Source: Verticillium longisporum
Lineage: Eukaryota > Ascomycota > Sordariomycetes > Glomerellales > Plectosphaerellaceae
Assembly: GCA_019188255.1 (NCBI GenBank)
Contig: JAETXT010000002.1
Location: 4,526,001-4,590,000, forward strand
Reading direction: 5' to 3'
Length of the DNA stretch: 64,000 nucleotides
Part shown: one piece after another, positions 25,401 to 35,143 of the stretch
Position numbering within the stretch: the first letter of the stretch is position 1
Layout of the letters: each line of letters begins with the position of its first letter
Translations under genes and position numbers: made by a program
The notes under the pieces: model-generated
Told to the model about the DNA's origin: nothing
Database searches by the model: none
Seen by the model: the letters and a program-made list of their open reading frames with translations, nothing else

Positions 25401-25858
25401 CCCTACGGAGTTCGGCCTGCAGTCTTCCGTACCCCCCCGTTCAGGCGCCTACCCGTGCCGTCCCACCCAGCCAGCCAACAACCTCCCTCTCGGATCTCTT
25501 CCTCGCTGCTCAACTGAACCATTTCCCGTGCCGTCCTCGCCGGGCCTGTCCATTCATCGCCCTGACTTCATCGCTCCCCAGCGCCTCACCACATCTCATT
25601 TCCGTCATCCACGAGCAGCCAGCAGCAGCGACAGCAAACTCCAACAGATACCCCCTTCTGTCCGAGTGGGATCGAACCCACTTCGACTCCGATATCGAAC
25701 AGCGCTTCCACCCCCCTTCGACTTGCCTTAACACTTGCTTGGCGCGCATTCCTGCTGCCTCTTCTTCCCTTCTCCAACCGTTGCCCATTCGCACACCAAC
25801 CCACTCCGCCGCCATCGTCAACACTCCTTCAGCGGTTGGGTTCCATGTATCCAGTCTA
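22438..25858. other. Long gene-free interval between GH45 and the RING gene
   Basis: 3.4 kb. Small ORFs of up to about 150 codons lack domains. TACCTAGGTAGGTAC-type repeats lie at about 24486-24535 and 24866-24897. The last 800 bases are C-rich and probably form the promoter and leader of the RING gene. Confidence 0.5.
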
Positions 25859-28156
25859 ATGCTCGGCGACGTGAGCGCAGCATGTGTAAGAACGACCTCT
25901 CTTCCCCAGCTTGTCATTCCATTCAGTCAAACGAGGCGTCATCAGCGACACTCCCCAATTGACGACGCCTCCGTCCCTATCACCATGATCGCCTCCACAC
26001 GGCTTTCTCCTCCCGACCGCTTTGTACCTCGATTTCCCTTGGCTTGGCTTCCGACACTGACATCTCACAGCGCTCGATCAGATTTACAATCGAGTGTAAG
26101 TTCTTCCAGCCTTCCTTCGTATGGTCGACCATTCTCGCCCTGCGGCCCTTCCCGACAACAGACAACGACGCGGGCCTCCATCCCAACCAACCAGTGCGCT
26201 GGCCTCCTACGACGCTTCAACAACTGACTTGACTATTGCAGGCTACTCTTCAGCAACCCTGTATGGAGCGGCGCCAACACTGTGCCGAGCACAATCATCC
26301 GGAACATCACAACCTTCAATGTACGATCGCCTTTCTACTTTCCGCATTTGTCAGCCAGAATGTCTAACGCCGGATGTCGCAGGATACCCTTGGATATGTC
26401 GATACGTTGAGAACAAACCTAACTACCCTGACCCGAACAAACTTGCAGACCCGAAATGGCATCATCCGTGGCCTCCTCTACGTCCCGGAGATTTCGGAAG
26501 CGAATCCATGCTACGAACAGCAATACGATCTGATCCCGCGCAATGTCACCACGCGAGAACAGCTGCCCCCGCCCATGTACAACCTCATTGCACTTGCGCC
26601 ATGGTTTAACTCTACATGCACCAAGGCATACCTAGCCGCTGCTCGCCTCGACCCCATTCGGGCGTTCATATTCTACCGCCCCAACAATTCCACCAGAGAA
26701 CCTCAAGGCGTCAACTCTCCGATATGGGATCTCGAAGATGGCGGGGCCTGGCATTCCCAGAATCACTTTCCCGTCTTCGCAGTCCCAGGCTCAGAAGGCT
26801 CAAAGATGATGAAGCAGCTCAGCTTGTACTCTGGAGACCCGTCCACGATACCCTTTGCCGAAGAAGTCCAAGCCGAACACGACCCGAATCCTCGAGATTA
26901 TATACGAGTATGGACCGAATTGACGATAACCGACCAACAGAATCTGCCAGCCATGTGGACCTGGATCTTGATCGTCGTAGGCGCCCTGCTCTTCATCATC
27001 GCGTGCGTCTCCGTCACCATGCATCTCGTGCAACGACAAAGGCGGGCCTCGTTGCGGCGCCGAGTCATCAGCAGAGAGGTTGACCTAGAAGCAATGGGTA
27101 TCAAGCGAATGGCGGTGCCACCTGCTCATATTCGAGAGTTCCCCCTCTTTACGTACAGTTATCAGCCAGAAGTCGCCAGCGCGCCCTCGACACCCCTGGC
27201 GACCCGGTCTCTGCGATCACCACGAAGCGTACGAACCGACCAACGAGCCATCTCCGATGTCATGTCGAGCTCGCGCACTCGACGATCTAGCCTAACAAGC
27301 TCTGCGAACACCATCGCCACCAACTACCAACCACAATGTCACATCTGCCTGGAGCAGTACGAGGACCGTGTGTCCGTTATTCGCGAGCTACCCTGTGGAC
27401 ACATTTTCCACCCCGAGTGCATCGACGAATTTCTAGCCATCAACAGCTCATTATGTCCCATCTGCAAGAAGAATATGCTACCACGCGGGTACTGCCCGAA
27501 GATTTCGAACGCCATGGTGCGGCGCGAGCGTGCGATTCGACGGCTGCGCTCGCGCGTGATTCTGGACGACTCGGACGATGAGGGCGGCGAGGAAAAGCAT
27601 GGAAGGTGGGGGAAATGGCTGCGGCGTAGAGATCAACATCAGCCATTACCAGGAGGGGCTGGGGTTCCTTTGACACCGGTCAGCCCGAGCAAATCGGACG
27701 TGGCACTCAGGCCATCCTCATCACCGGCGGACGCGGCACAACAACCGCCGTCCACGCAGCGGACACTGGAGACGACGCAGGAAGAACCTGCAGAAGATTC
27801 GGTCGACCCGCAAGGCGATGGTCAAGCCCATCACTCGACACTACAGACCCCGCAGCCGGCCGCTGCAGCGCACCACTCATCACGGAAAGCGAAGCGCCGG
27901 AACAAGCCACGGGATTTACGGCTGCAGGCGCCTCAACCTGGGGAGCAGCCACTCGAGCCCCGGCAAGTCGAGGGTCGAAAGAGTCCGTCGGCTCTGGCGC
28001 GTCAGCGCATGCGCACACTAGCTGGCACGCCTCTGGATGACCCCGACGGGCGGCGTCCTGTGTGTAAGTTGATTTTGCGGCTGCCACGAATGCAACTTGT
28101 GCTGACTTAAAGTAGGGCGAAAGGCGTTTACAAAGGTGTTCCCAGGATTTACATAG
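25859..28156 (+). CDS. Membrane RING-H2 E3 ubiquitin ligase (PA-TM-RING type)
   Basis: Well-supported exons are 26071-26095, 26242-26320, 26383-28063 and 28116-28156. The first coding exon is uncertain; ATG at 25859 spliced from 25883 fits the phase but is only tentative. The order is a lumenal part with many N-glycosylation sites (NITTF, NLTTL, NVTT, NSTC) resembling a PA-like domain, then one transmembrane helix (WTWILIVVGALLFIIACVSV, about 26950-27010), then a cytosolic RING-H2 finger (CHICLEQYED, CGHIFHPECIDEF, CPICKKNML, about 27337-27470), then a disordered Pro/Ser/Gln tail. The last intron joins RPVW to RKAFTKVFPGFT. Such ligases tag membrane proteins in the endosome, Golgi or vacuole. 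The frame is intact from 26071 on. Confidence 0.83.
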
Positions 28157-28945
28157 ACGAGGCCTGACTGATTTTGCGCATGTTCTTTTTAATGCGAGCG
28201 CTGGCATGGACACGGCGTTTGGAGGGTTGCTATATTTGGCTCATTGTGCATGGCAGCAACAGGACGGGACAGTCCCTTTTCCCCCTGCAATATGATGCAC
28301 AGGCTGCCTAGAAGGGCGGAAGGACCGAGGCAGTAGCAGGTGGGAGCGGCACACGGCCACACTCTTGTCTTCGGTCGGATGCTGTCCGCTCGGCACATGG
28401 GCATCTAGGGCTGGTTTTCACGGAGTATCGTTGGATGGAATATATACCCTGGCACCGGGCGAGGAAAGGCATCAAACATTGCGGGTTGGGAGGTTGTATT
28501 TTGCAACTGAAAAATAGGTGTCAGATGGATCGTGCCTGTGAGTAAGCCGTAGCAGCATATGAATCACTGTTTAATGACTGGCCGCATGTGTCTGAGGTTT
28601 ACGACGTTCGTGATGGCCTACTTGACTGCCTTGTGCAGTGTTGGATCATGTCGTGTTGGATAGTAGTGGGAAGAGGTGACCGCGTCCTGACATGTTGATT
28701 CATCCAATCACACACATCAACCTGAAGAGCTGGTAGTTACACAAAAGTCCTCACAATATCATTCCGTCTTTGGTTTTGTTTCTTTGCCTGTCGTATATAC
28801 AAAGCTCGCCTGGGTATACTGAGATGTATATATATGTGGATCAAAATAAAGAAGAAGCAAAAAATCAAAAGTCGTCTGATGCCGATGGAGGAAATGACTT
28901 CGCAAGGCATCCGTCATGATTCGTTATGAAAGGCGCACGTCACAG
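28157..28945. other. Convergent 3' region
   Basis: 789 bp between the 3' ends of the RING gene and the membrane protein gene. It contains AT-rich patches (about 28770-28870). No gene is visible. Confidence 0.55.
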
Positions 28946-30796
28946 TCACGCATCGATAGCCCTCGCCTCGTCCTTGACACCGCCCCTCGCCAGCGCCTCC
29001 CTGACCTTGTCATCCTCGGCATCCCGGATGCGCCGCCTCGCCTCCTCGAGACGGTCGACGCCGCGGTCAATGGTCTCAACGTGGACGCTCAGGGGTATGG
29101 CGCCGCGGTCGCCCAGACCGGGGCCGGGCCCAATGGCGGAGCGGGCGAGGCCGGGCTCGGCGACGCGGTCGCGCAGGTCGCCGAGGCCGGCTTCAATCTT
29201 CTCGAGCTCGACGACGAGGGCCGAGACCTGGGAGACGGCCTGGGAGCGCTGCGTGTCGACGGCGCGCAGGAGGCGCAGCTGGCCGTTGAGGTCGCTGATG
29301 CGGCGGTTGTTGGCGCCGACGAGGGACCACAGGGTCCAGAGGACGTCGTCGCGGGAGTCGCGGACGGAGCGGTGGGAGCGCGTAACAACGTCGTAGATGA
29401 GCGAGAGGTGGTCCTCGGCCCTTGTGAGAAGGCGGAGCACGGCCTGGGCCTCGACGATGAGGCCGGCGATGCGGTCGGACACGAGGGCCGTGTGCTCAAT
29501 GTACTTGTCGAGGAGGGCGCGCTCGTCGAAGGGCACCGTGGCGGGCTGGAAGGGGGCGAAGAGCCAGGAGGTCCAGACGGCGAGGCCGGTGCCGGCGCTG
29601 TCGGCGTCGGCGGCGGCCGGGGATGCGTCGAGGGCGTCGAGGTAGCGCGACGTCCAGTGGTTGATGGAGATGACCGAGTCGACGGCCGAGCCGACGTGCG
29701 TGTTGAACTTTTGCAGGTCCGAGGCCGTCTGGCGCGCCGTCGCAATGTACTCGTCAAAGTGGAAGACGAGTTCGTCGCGCGCCGGCAGCTCCGAGTAGCG
29801 GACCATGGTGCGCAGATCGCGGATCGACGACTCGGAGCGCTTCATCTCCATGGGCAGCGAGACGCCGTCGGCGCTGCGCTCGAGCACCTGCTCGAAGCTC
29901 GCCTGGACGTTCATGAGGTCGTCAAACTCGACGCTCTGGCCGCCCGGCGCCGACAGCTGCTCGTCGGAGCCGGCGGGCGTGACGCCAAACTGCGGGCAGA
30001 AGGGCAGGCTGAGGGCGCCGACGCCGGGGATCTTGCAGATGGGCGAGAGCGACGTCGTGATGGACTGGGTGACCATGTTGCGCAGGATGATGGTGGCGCC
30101 GATCATGAGCCAGACGGCGAACATCATGGCCAGGGGAAGCTTGAGCATGCGGAGCGCCATGCCGACAATGTCCGCTACCCAGGCGAGCACGTCGAGGAGG
30201 GCGTGCGGCGCCGAGTCCATGACGCGGCGACCGACCGTCTGCTGTTGGCGGTCTGTTGGCTGGCGCTGGGCCTCTCTTCCACCGAACCTCGCATCGTTGC
30301 TGCTGCTATTGTTGTTACGTTTCCGCAGGAGGCTGCCGTAGCCCGACTGCTGCCTCTGGTTCCTCAGGCGCATGGCGATCCTCTCCTTCTCATCCATGGT
30401 GGGCCGGATGGTCCTCGAAGAGCGGCCGCTGCTGCTGCGGCCTTGGCTCGGACTCTCCATGTGGATGGAGGGCATGTAAAACTCGGGTTCGGGCGTGCGG
30501 TGGATATGGTCGGACGGCTGGCGCGTCGTGGGGATCGAAGGGCGAAAGGGCGTGCGCAGGATGACGCGCTCGTCGTCGGCCCTGTCGACAAAGTCGCTGA
30601 TGCTGTGGGCGCTGTCCTGGGAGCCGAGGCTGAAGTTGCCCTGGGAGGGCCCGCTCGACAGGGGAATGTCGCCTTCAAAGTCAAGCTCGGGGACGATGGA
30701 CGTGTCGAAGCTGTCGTTCTCGCCGCCTTCGACCATGCGCCAGGAGCTTTCGACAGGCAGCTCGTGCTCCCGAGAGGGTTCTCGCCTCAAGGGCAT
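28946..30796 (-). CDS. Unrecognised fungal membrane protein, coiled-coil C-terminus
   Basis: A single exon of 616 residues, starting at the ATG at 30796 (MPLRREPSREHELP). The frame is open further upstream to 30973, but that part looks like leader. The N-terminal third is Ser/Arg/Gln-rich and looks disordered. A hydrophobic helix (LPLAMMFAVWLMIGATIIL) is the only clear membrane segment. A conserved-looking helical region follows (SICKIPGVG-like cysteines, then FDDLMNVQASFEQVLERSADG). The C-terminal part has heptad-like stretches (QVSALVVELEKIEAGLGDLRDRV and RGVDRLEEARRRIRDAEDDK). I do not recognise the family. The topology resembles single-pass membrane proteins with a large helical lumenal or cytosolic tail. 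The long open frame on the other strand (28916-30850) is a GC shadow. The gene is divergent from TFIIS. Confidence 0.8.
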   Translation of the reverse strand: MPLRREPSREHELPVESSWRMVEGGENDSFDTSIVPELDFEGDIPLSSGPSQGNFSLGSQDSAHSISDFVDRADDERVILRTPFRPSIPTTRQPSDHIHRTPEPEFYMPSIHMESPSQGRSSSGRSSRTIRPTMDEKERIAMRLRNQRQQSGYGSLLRKRNNNSSSNDARFGGREAQRQPTDRQQQTVGRRVMDSAPHALLDVLAWVADIVGMALRMLKLPLAMMFAVWLMIGATIILRNMVTQSITTSLSPICKIPGVGALSLPFCPQFGVTPAGSDEQLSAPGGQSVEFDDLMNVQASFEQVLERSADGVSLPMEMKRSESSIRDLRTMVRYSELPARDELVFHFDEYIATARQTASDLQKFNTHVGSAVDSVISINHWTSRYLDALDASPAAADADSAGTGLAVWTSWLFAPFQPATVPFDERALLDKYIEHTALVSDRIAGLIVEAQAVLRLLTRAEDHLSLIYDVVTRSHRSVRDSRDDVLWTLWSLVGANNRRISDLNGQLRLLRAVDTQRSQAVSQVSALVVELEKIEAGLGDLRDRVAEPGLARSAIGPGPGLGDRGAIPLSVHVETIDRGVDRLEEARRRIRDAEDDKVREALARGGVKDEARAIDA

Positions 30797-31761
30797 GGCT
30801 GGGTCGGCGGTTTGGAGCCTGTAGGGAGCCTCTGTGAGAAGGGGCACTGAGGAGGAGAGATGCGGTGCGACAGGAGTTGAGAGAGGAGCGTGTATATGTC
30901 TTGGTGTGGTGGCGAATCGATGGAAGTGCAATAACGATATGAAGTGTTGTATGCCTGTCTGGGTAGGAAGCAATAGGTCAAGGTAGAGCTTGGCTGTGAC
31001 TCATGTGGTTGCCGTCAAGATGTATTGGACGTTGGTGAGCCAGGCAGAAGCAGGGGCAGGAGCAGCGAGAGATGTGAATCGAGTCAAGCGTCGAATACGG
31101 CTCGAGAGCGAGGTTGGAGATGGAGATGGTGAAGGTTGTTGAGCTGCAACGGCTCTGGCGTCATAGGTACTTCGGGGGGTCTTAAGGGGGGTCTGAAGCG
31201 GTCTGGGGACCGTGAGGAGATAGGCTCCCGCCCCTGGCAGGGTCCAGTGGTGACAGGCACGCAGGGCAGGTGACCTGCTGCCCTTGCTGCCTTCCCAAGG
31301 TACCTATGTACTTACCTCTGTACTCACGTAGCTCCTTCCTCGCACCTAAGGGCACCCCCTCTGTCGATCACAGGGCACACCCACCCTCTCTCTGTTCTTT
31401 CCCCCGCCAAATGCTCCCCTAATGCTCCCCCATTGCTCCTCCCCCCAAATGCCCCCCCCGGCACAATATCCTACCGGATCCGGCCCCTGCCCCCTGCCTG
31501 CACCAGCACCAGCACCAGCACCAGCACCAACGTCGAACAGACGAACAGACGAACTACGACCAGAAGCCTGAAAAGTCCCACCTTTTTCTTCGCCTCGTCA
31601 ATCAACCTACGGTGCTTGAACAATCCGACCTGCGATCATTGCATTCGCACACGCACATACACACTCGCTTGACAGCTCGTCTTCGATCACCTCATCCTGA
31701 CCCGACTTCCCGACTGCCCGACCGACCACCCAACTCCTTCGCCTTTGGATCGTCGCCCACG
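30797..31761. other. Divergent promoter region with (CACCAG)n run
   Basis: 965 bp between divergent starts. (CAGCAC)n-type repeat at 31497-31530. TACC-type motif at about 31297-31330. No gene is visible. Confidence 0.55.
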
Positions 31762-32831
31762 ATGATGGACCAACGCGAGCTCGATTCCAGCATCAAGCAG
31801 CTGCAGAAAACCGTCGCTGCCAACGAGCCGCCCTCGAATGCGCTGTCCATCCTCGAGCGCCTCAAGAAAGAGGCCTCACCCACCGAAGAGATGCTGCGCG
31901 TGAGTACACGCTGCGGCGAGCGACCTGCCTCTTGACACCCGCCTCTTGACACCTGCCTACTGACACATGCCCTCCCCAGTCCACCCGCGCAGGCGTCTTC
32001 GTCGGCAAGTTGCGCCATAACCCGAACAAGGACATTGCGCGCATCGCCACCGAGCTCGTCACCAAGTGGAAGAAGCTCGTCGAGGCCGAAAAGGCCTCGC
32101 GCATGCAAAAGCTGAAGCAGTCCTCGCCCGCCACCGCCGCCTCCCCGACACCCCCGCCGCCTCCAAACCCTCCGGCTCGTCCGCCTCGCCCGCACCCGCC
32201 TCGGCCGCCGACGCCCCCTTCAAGGGCGACACGGAGACGCGCCACTTCAACAAGGACGGCGTCAGCATCAAGCGCACCGGCGACACGACCCGCGACAACT
32301 GCCTCGGCCTCCTCTACAACGGCCTCGCCTACCGCAGCACCCAGCCCCCGACGCCGTCGTCGCCCGCGCCGTCGAGTGCGAGGCCGCCGCCCACCGCCAC
32401 TACAAGGGCGTCACCGACGACTACAAGAAGAAGATCAAGTCCCTCTTCTCCAACCTCAAGGTCAAGACGAACCGCGAGCTCGGCCGCAACGTCATGGACG
32501 GCAAGATCACCGCCGACCGCTTCGTCACCATGACCCAGGACGAGCTCAAGAGCGCCGAGCAGCGCAAGCGCGAGAACGAGCTGCAGGAGGAGAACATGAA
32601 GAAGGCCCAGGTGCCCATGGCCGAGAAGAGCATCAGCGACGCCCTCAAGTGCGGCAAGTGCGGCCAGAAAAAGGTCAGCTACACCCAGGCCCAGACGCGC
32701 AGTGCCGACGAGCCCATGACGACGTTTTGCGAGTGTACCGTGTGTGGAAACCGGTGGAAGGTATTTTCTCCTCTTTTTCCTTTTTACAATCTTTTTTCCT
32801 TGTTTGGCTGACCACGGCATAGTTTTCCTGA
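31762..32831 (+). CDS. DST1: Transcription elongation factor TFIIS, two frame lesions
   Basis: TFIIS rescues backtracked RNA polymerase II by stimulating transcript cleavage. Exons 31762-31899, 31980-32760 and 32823-32831 total 928 bases; with two missing bases this is 309 codons, normal for the family. The N-terminal LW domain (AGVFVGKLRHNPNKDIARIATELVTKWKKLVEAEK) is followed by a Ser/Pro/Ala linker, the polymerase-binding central domain (FNKDGVSIKRTGD, NLKVKTNRELGRNVMDGKI) and the C-terminal zinc ribbon (CGKCGQKKVSYTQAQTR, with the acidic DE pair in RSADEPMTT, then CECTVCGNRWKFS). The frame slips by one at C5 runs 32151-32155 and 32345-32349; in both places one more C restores it. Because TFIIS is widely conserved and every domain is intact, consensus error is likelier than a pseudogene. 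The last exon is only nine bases. Confidence 0.9.
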
Positions 32832-33262
32832 GCGAGCGAGCGAGAGAGAGAGAGAGAGACAGGGACAGAGAGTGTGTGGCTATCGGAGAGGCGCATCCCC
32901 TTGCGTTCCAGCTGTGGGCGGACGGTTGTTTATCAGGACTCGAAGGTGCGAGTCTCGACATTGATATGGAGTTTTACGGAACACACGCAGGCGGCGTTGG
33001 CAACTTTTTTCTTTTTCTTCATTCTTCACTGTACTTTCGGTAGTACCCCTCATGTTGCTCGCCTGTCGTCTCCAAGGACGATTTCAGGTGGTATGACGCA
33101 CACTAGATGAGCAGAGCGCTTGACATTCGGTCACTTCCCTTTTTTTCCTCTACTGAAAACACACTGTGAAGTATGCTTCGCGGTGGAAATGAACCAGAAG
33201 AACGGGTCCAGCCTCAACATCCGCCCTCAGGTCAACGTCATATACATTACGTGGGAGATTGA
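32832..33262. other. Convergent 3' region with (GA)n run
   Basis: Between the 3' ends of TFIIS and the cysteine synthase-like gene. (GAGC)n/(GA)n run at 32831-32861. No gene. Confidence 0.6.
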
Positions 33263-34684
33263 TCATGTTGATGCTATCGTCTGCACAGTGAGCCCCAGCG
33301 TCGAAAAGAGATCCGTCTTGTCATCATCGTCCTCCAGCCCCATCTCGGCAATGTGCTTCCAAAACTTGCTGAGGTGCCGCGTGCCCGAGTCGCACAGAAT
33401 GGTGACGACGCGGCTGCCCTCGGGCAGCTTCATGGCCTCGACGACGGCGGCGGCGCAGTTGACGGCGCTGCTGCTGCCGACAAAGATGCCGTCCTTCTCG
33501 ACGAGCCAGCGGGCCATGCGGCAGGCCTGGTCGTCGGTGACGCGGACGGCGTCGTCGACGAGGTCGCGGCCGGCCTCAAAGTTGGCCGTGATGCGCGTGA
33601 TGCCGATGCCCTCGACCATGGTGTCGACCTGGGAGCGGCGGCGCGTGCCCTCGCGCTCGGTGCTCGAGTACATGACGCCGTGGCGGATCTTGTTGTAGAG
33701 GCCGCTGCCCTGGGGGTCGGCGAGGACGACGCGCAGGGCGTCGGCGCGGGCCTCGCCCTTGAGGTAGCGCGCGACGCCCGTGATGGTGCCGCCGGTGCCG
33801 GCGCCGGCGACAAAGGCGTCGAGGCGGCCGTCGGTCTGGGCCCAGATCTCGGGGCCCGTGGCCTCAAAGTGGGCGCGCCAGTTGGCCGGGTTCTCGAACT
33901 GGTCGGCGAAGAAGCCGGTGCTGCCGTCGGCGGCCGTGTCGGCGTGCGCGGCGGCGAGGCGGCGCGCGCGGTTGACAAAGTGCGCGGGGCTCGTGATGGG
34001 GGCGACGGCGACGCGCTCGACGGTGGCGCCGAGGCGGTGCAGCAGGTCGCTCTTCTCGACGGCCATGTCGTCGGGCATGCAGATGTGGCAGCGGTAGCCG
34101 CGGGCGCGGGCGAGGGTCGCCAGGGCGATGCCCGTGCTGCCGACGGTGCCCTCGTAGATGGTGTCGCCGCGGCCGGGCACCAGCAGGCCTGCTTCCTCGG
34201 CGGTGCGGATCATGGACAGGGCGACGCGGTCCTTGGGTGACTGGCCGGCGCCGTTGAGGAACTCGGCCTTGGCGAGGATGACGCGGCCCGTTGCCTCGCT
34301 CAGCGACTTGATGTTGATGAGCGGCGTGTTGCCGATGGCGCCCTCGATGCCGTCGGCAATGGGCGGCGCCTGCGAGGTCGTGGCGAAGACGTCAGACACG
34401 GCGACATCAGACCCTTCGTGGTCCTCTAGCTGGACGGGCGGGCCCCAGAAGACGGAGCCGCGGCGCGAGGCCTCATCCTTGGAGGTCGACGAGCTGGTGT
34501 TGCGACGGCGGACGGCGCGGCGGTGGCGCTGATAGCGACGCTCGAGGTCGGGATAAAAGTCCTTGAAGCCGAGTGTCACGAGGATGCCTGCCGAAAAGGC
34601 GACGACAATGGCGGCCGAGCCATAGGCTTTGGGTGGTTGCTTAGCGACATGGCTCTTCAACTGCTGAGATCCATACCTCGTCAA
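33263..34684 (-). CDS. Membrane-anchored cysteine synthase-like PLP enzyme
   Basis: A single exon of 473 residues. Fold-type II PLP enzyme of the CysK/CBS family, which forms cysteine from O-acetylserine or acts on related substrates. The N-terminus has a transmembrane anchor (SAAIVVAFSAGILVTLGF, about residues 22-40) and a basic stretch after it. That layout is seen in yeast Mcy1 of the mitochondrial outer membrane. The enzyme part begins at GIEGAIGNTPLINI. The PLP lysine is in GAGQSPKDRVAL, the substrate loop is EGTVGSTGIALA, and the phosphate-binding glycine loop is VAGAGTGGTITG. Motif GSSSAVNCAAA holds the serine that contacts the pyridine nitrogen in CysK. The frame is intact. It probably differs in role from the soluble cysteine synthase. 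Confidence 0.9.
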   Translation of the reverse strand: MTRYGSQQLKSHVAKQPPKAYGSAAIVVAFSAGILVTLGFKDFYPDLERRYQRHRRAVRRRNTSSSTSKDEASRRGSVFWGPPVQLEDHEGSDVAVSDVFATTSQAPPIADGIEGAIGNTPLINIKSLSEATGRVILAKAEFLNGAGQSPKDRVALSMIRTAEEAGLLVPGRGDTIYEGTVGSTGIALATLARARGYRCHICMPDDMAVEKSDLLHRLGATVERVAVAPITSPAHFVNRARRLAAAHADTAADGSTGFFADQFENPANWRAHFEATGPEIWAQTDGRLDAFVAGAGTGGTITGVARYLKGEARADALRVVLADPQGSGLYNKIRHGVMYSSTEREGTRRRSQVDTMVEGIGITRITANFEAGRDLVDDAVRVTDDQACRMARWLVEKDGIFVGSSSAVNCAAAVVEAMKLPEGSRVVTILCDSGTRHLSKFWKHIAEMGLEDDDDKTDLFSTLGLTVQTIAST

Positions 34685-35143
34685 TGCCCCCTCTTGTCAG
34701 TGACACGTCTCGATGAGGGCTCGAGGTGATGGTGGTGTCATGAGTGATGAATGATACGGAGATGTGGTGAAGGAGGTCGTCAGACAGATGCGGCGAGCTG
34801 ACTCTCTGGGACTTTCCATTGACTCTCCAGGCCAGAGACAGAAGGCGCTAAGGGGTGATGTCATCCAGGGACCTGATCCACGTCCCTGCAGCGTCCAGCG
34901 TCCAGCGCCCGACGTTCAGCGCCCAGCGCCCAGTTCAGCGCTCTGACTGCTGTGCTGGCCCTAACGGTACCCCTGCCGGATTAACGTCTGGCCCGTCACG
35001 GGGAGCTCGGGCCACAACCAAAGCCAATGCATTGGAATTGGACATTGGACATTGATGTCGGATACAGGACATAGATCACCATACCCCAAGTCTGGCAGAT
35101 TCCCGAGTCAACGGCCACGCCAGGCTGACCCAGCACGCCCGTC
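34685..35143. other. Divergent promoter region with CAGCGTCCAGCGCC repeats
   Basis: Between divergent starts. Imperfect CCAGCG/TTCAGCG repeats at about 34888-34942. No gene. Confidence 0.55.

Noticed and set aside
25650..25720. tRNA-like T-arm on the minus strand (GTGGGTTCGATCCCAC)
   Set aside because: No matching 5' acceptor strand, D-arm or anticodon arm at the right distance.
28916..30850. 644-codon plus-strand ORF
   Set aside because: Antisense shadow of the intact minus-strand membrane protein; Gly/Ala/Val/Glu-rich composition typical of GC-biased shadows.
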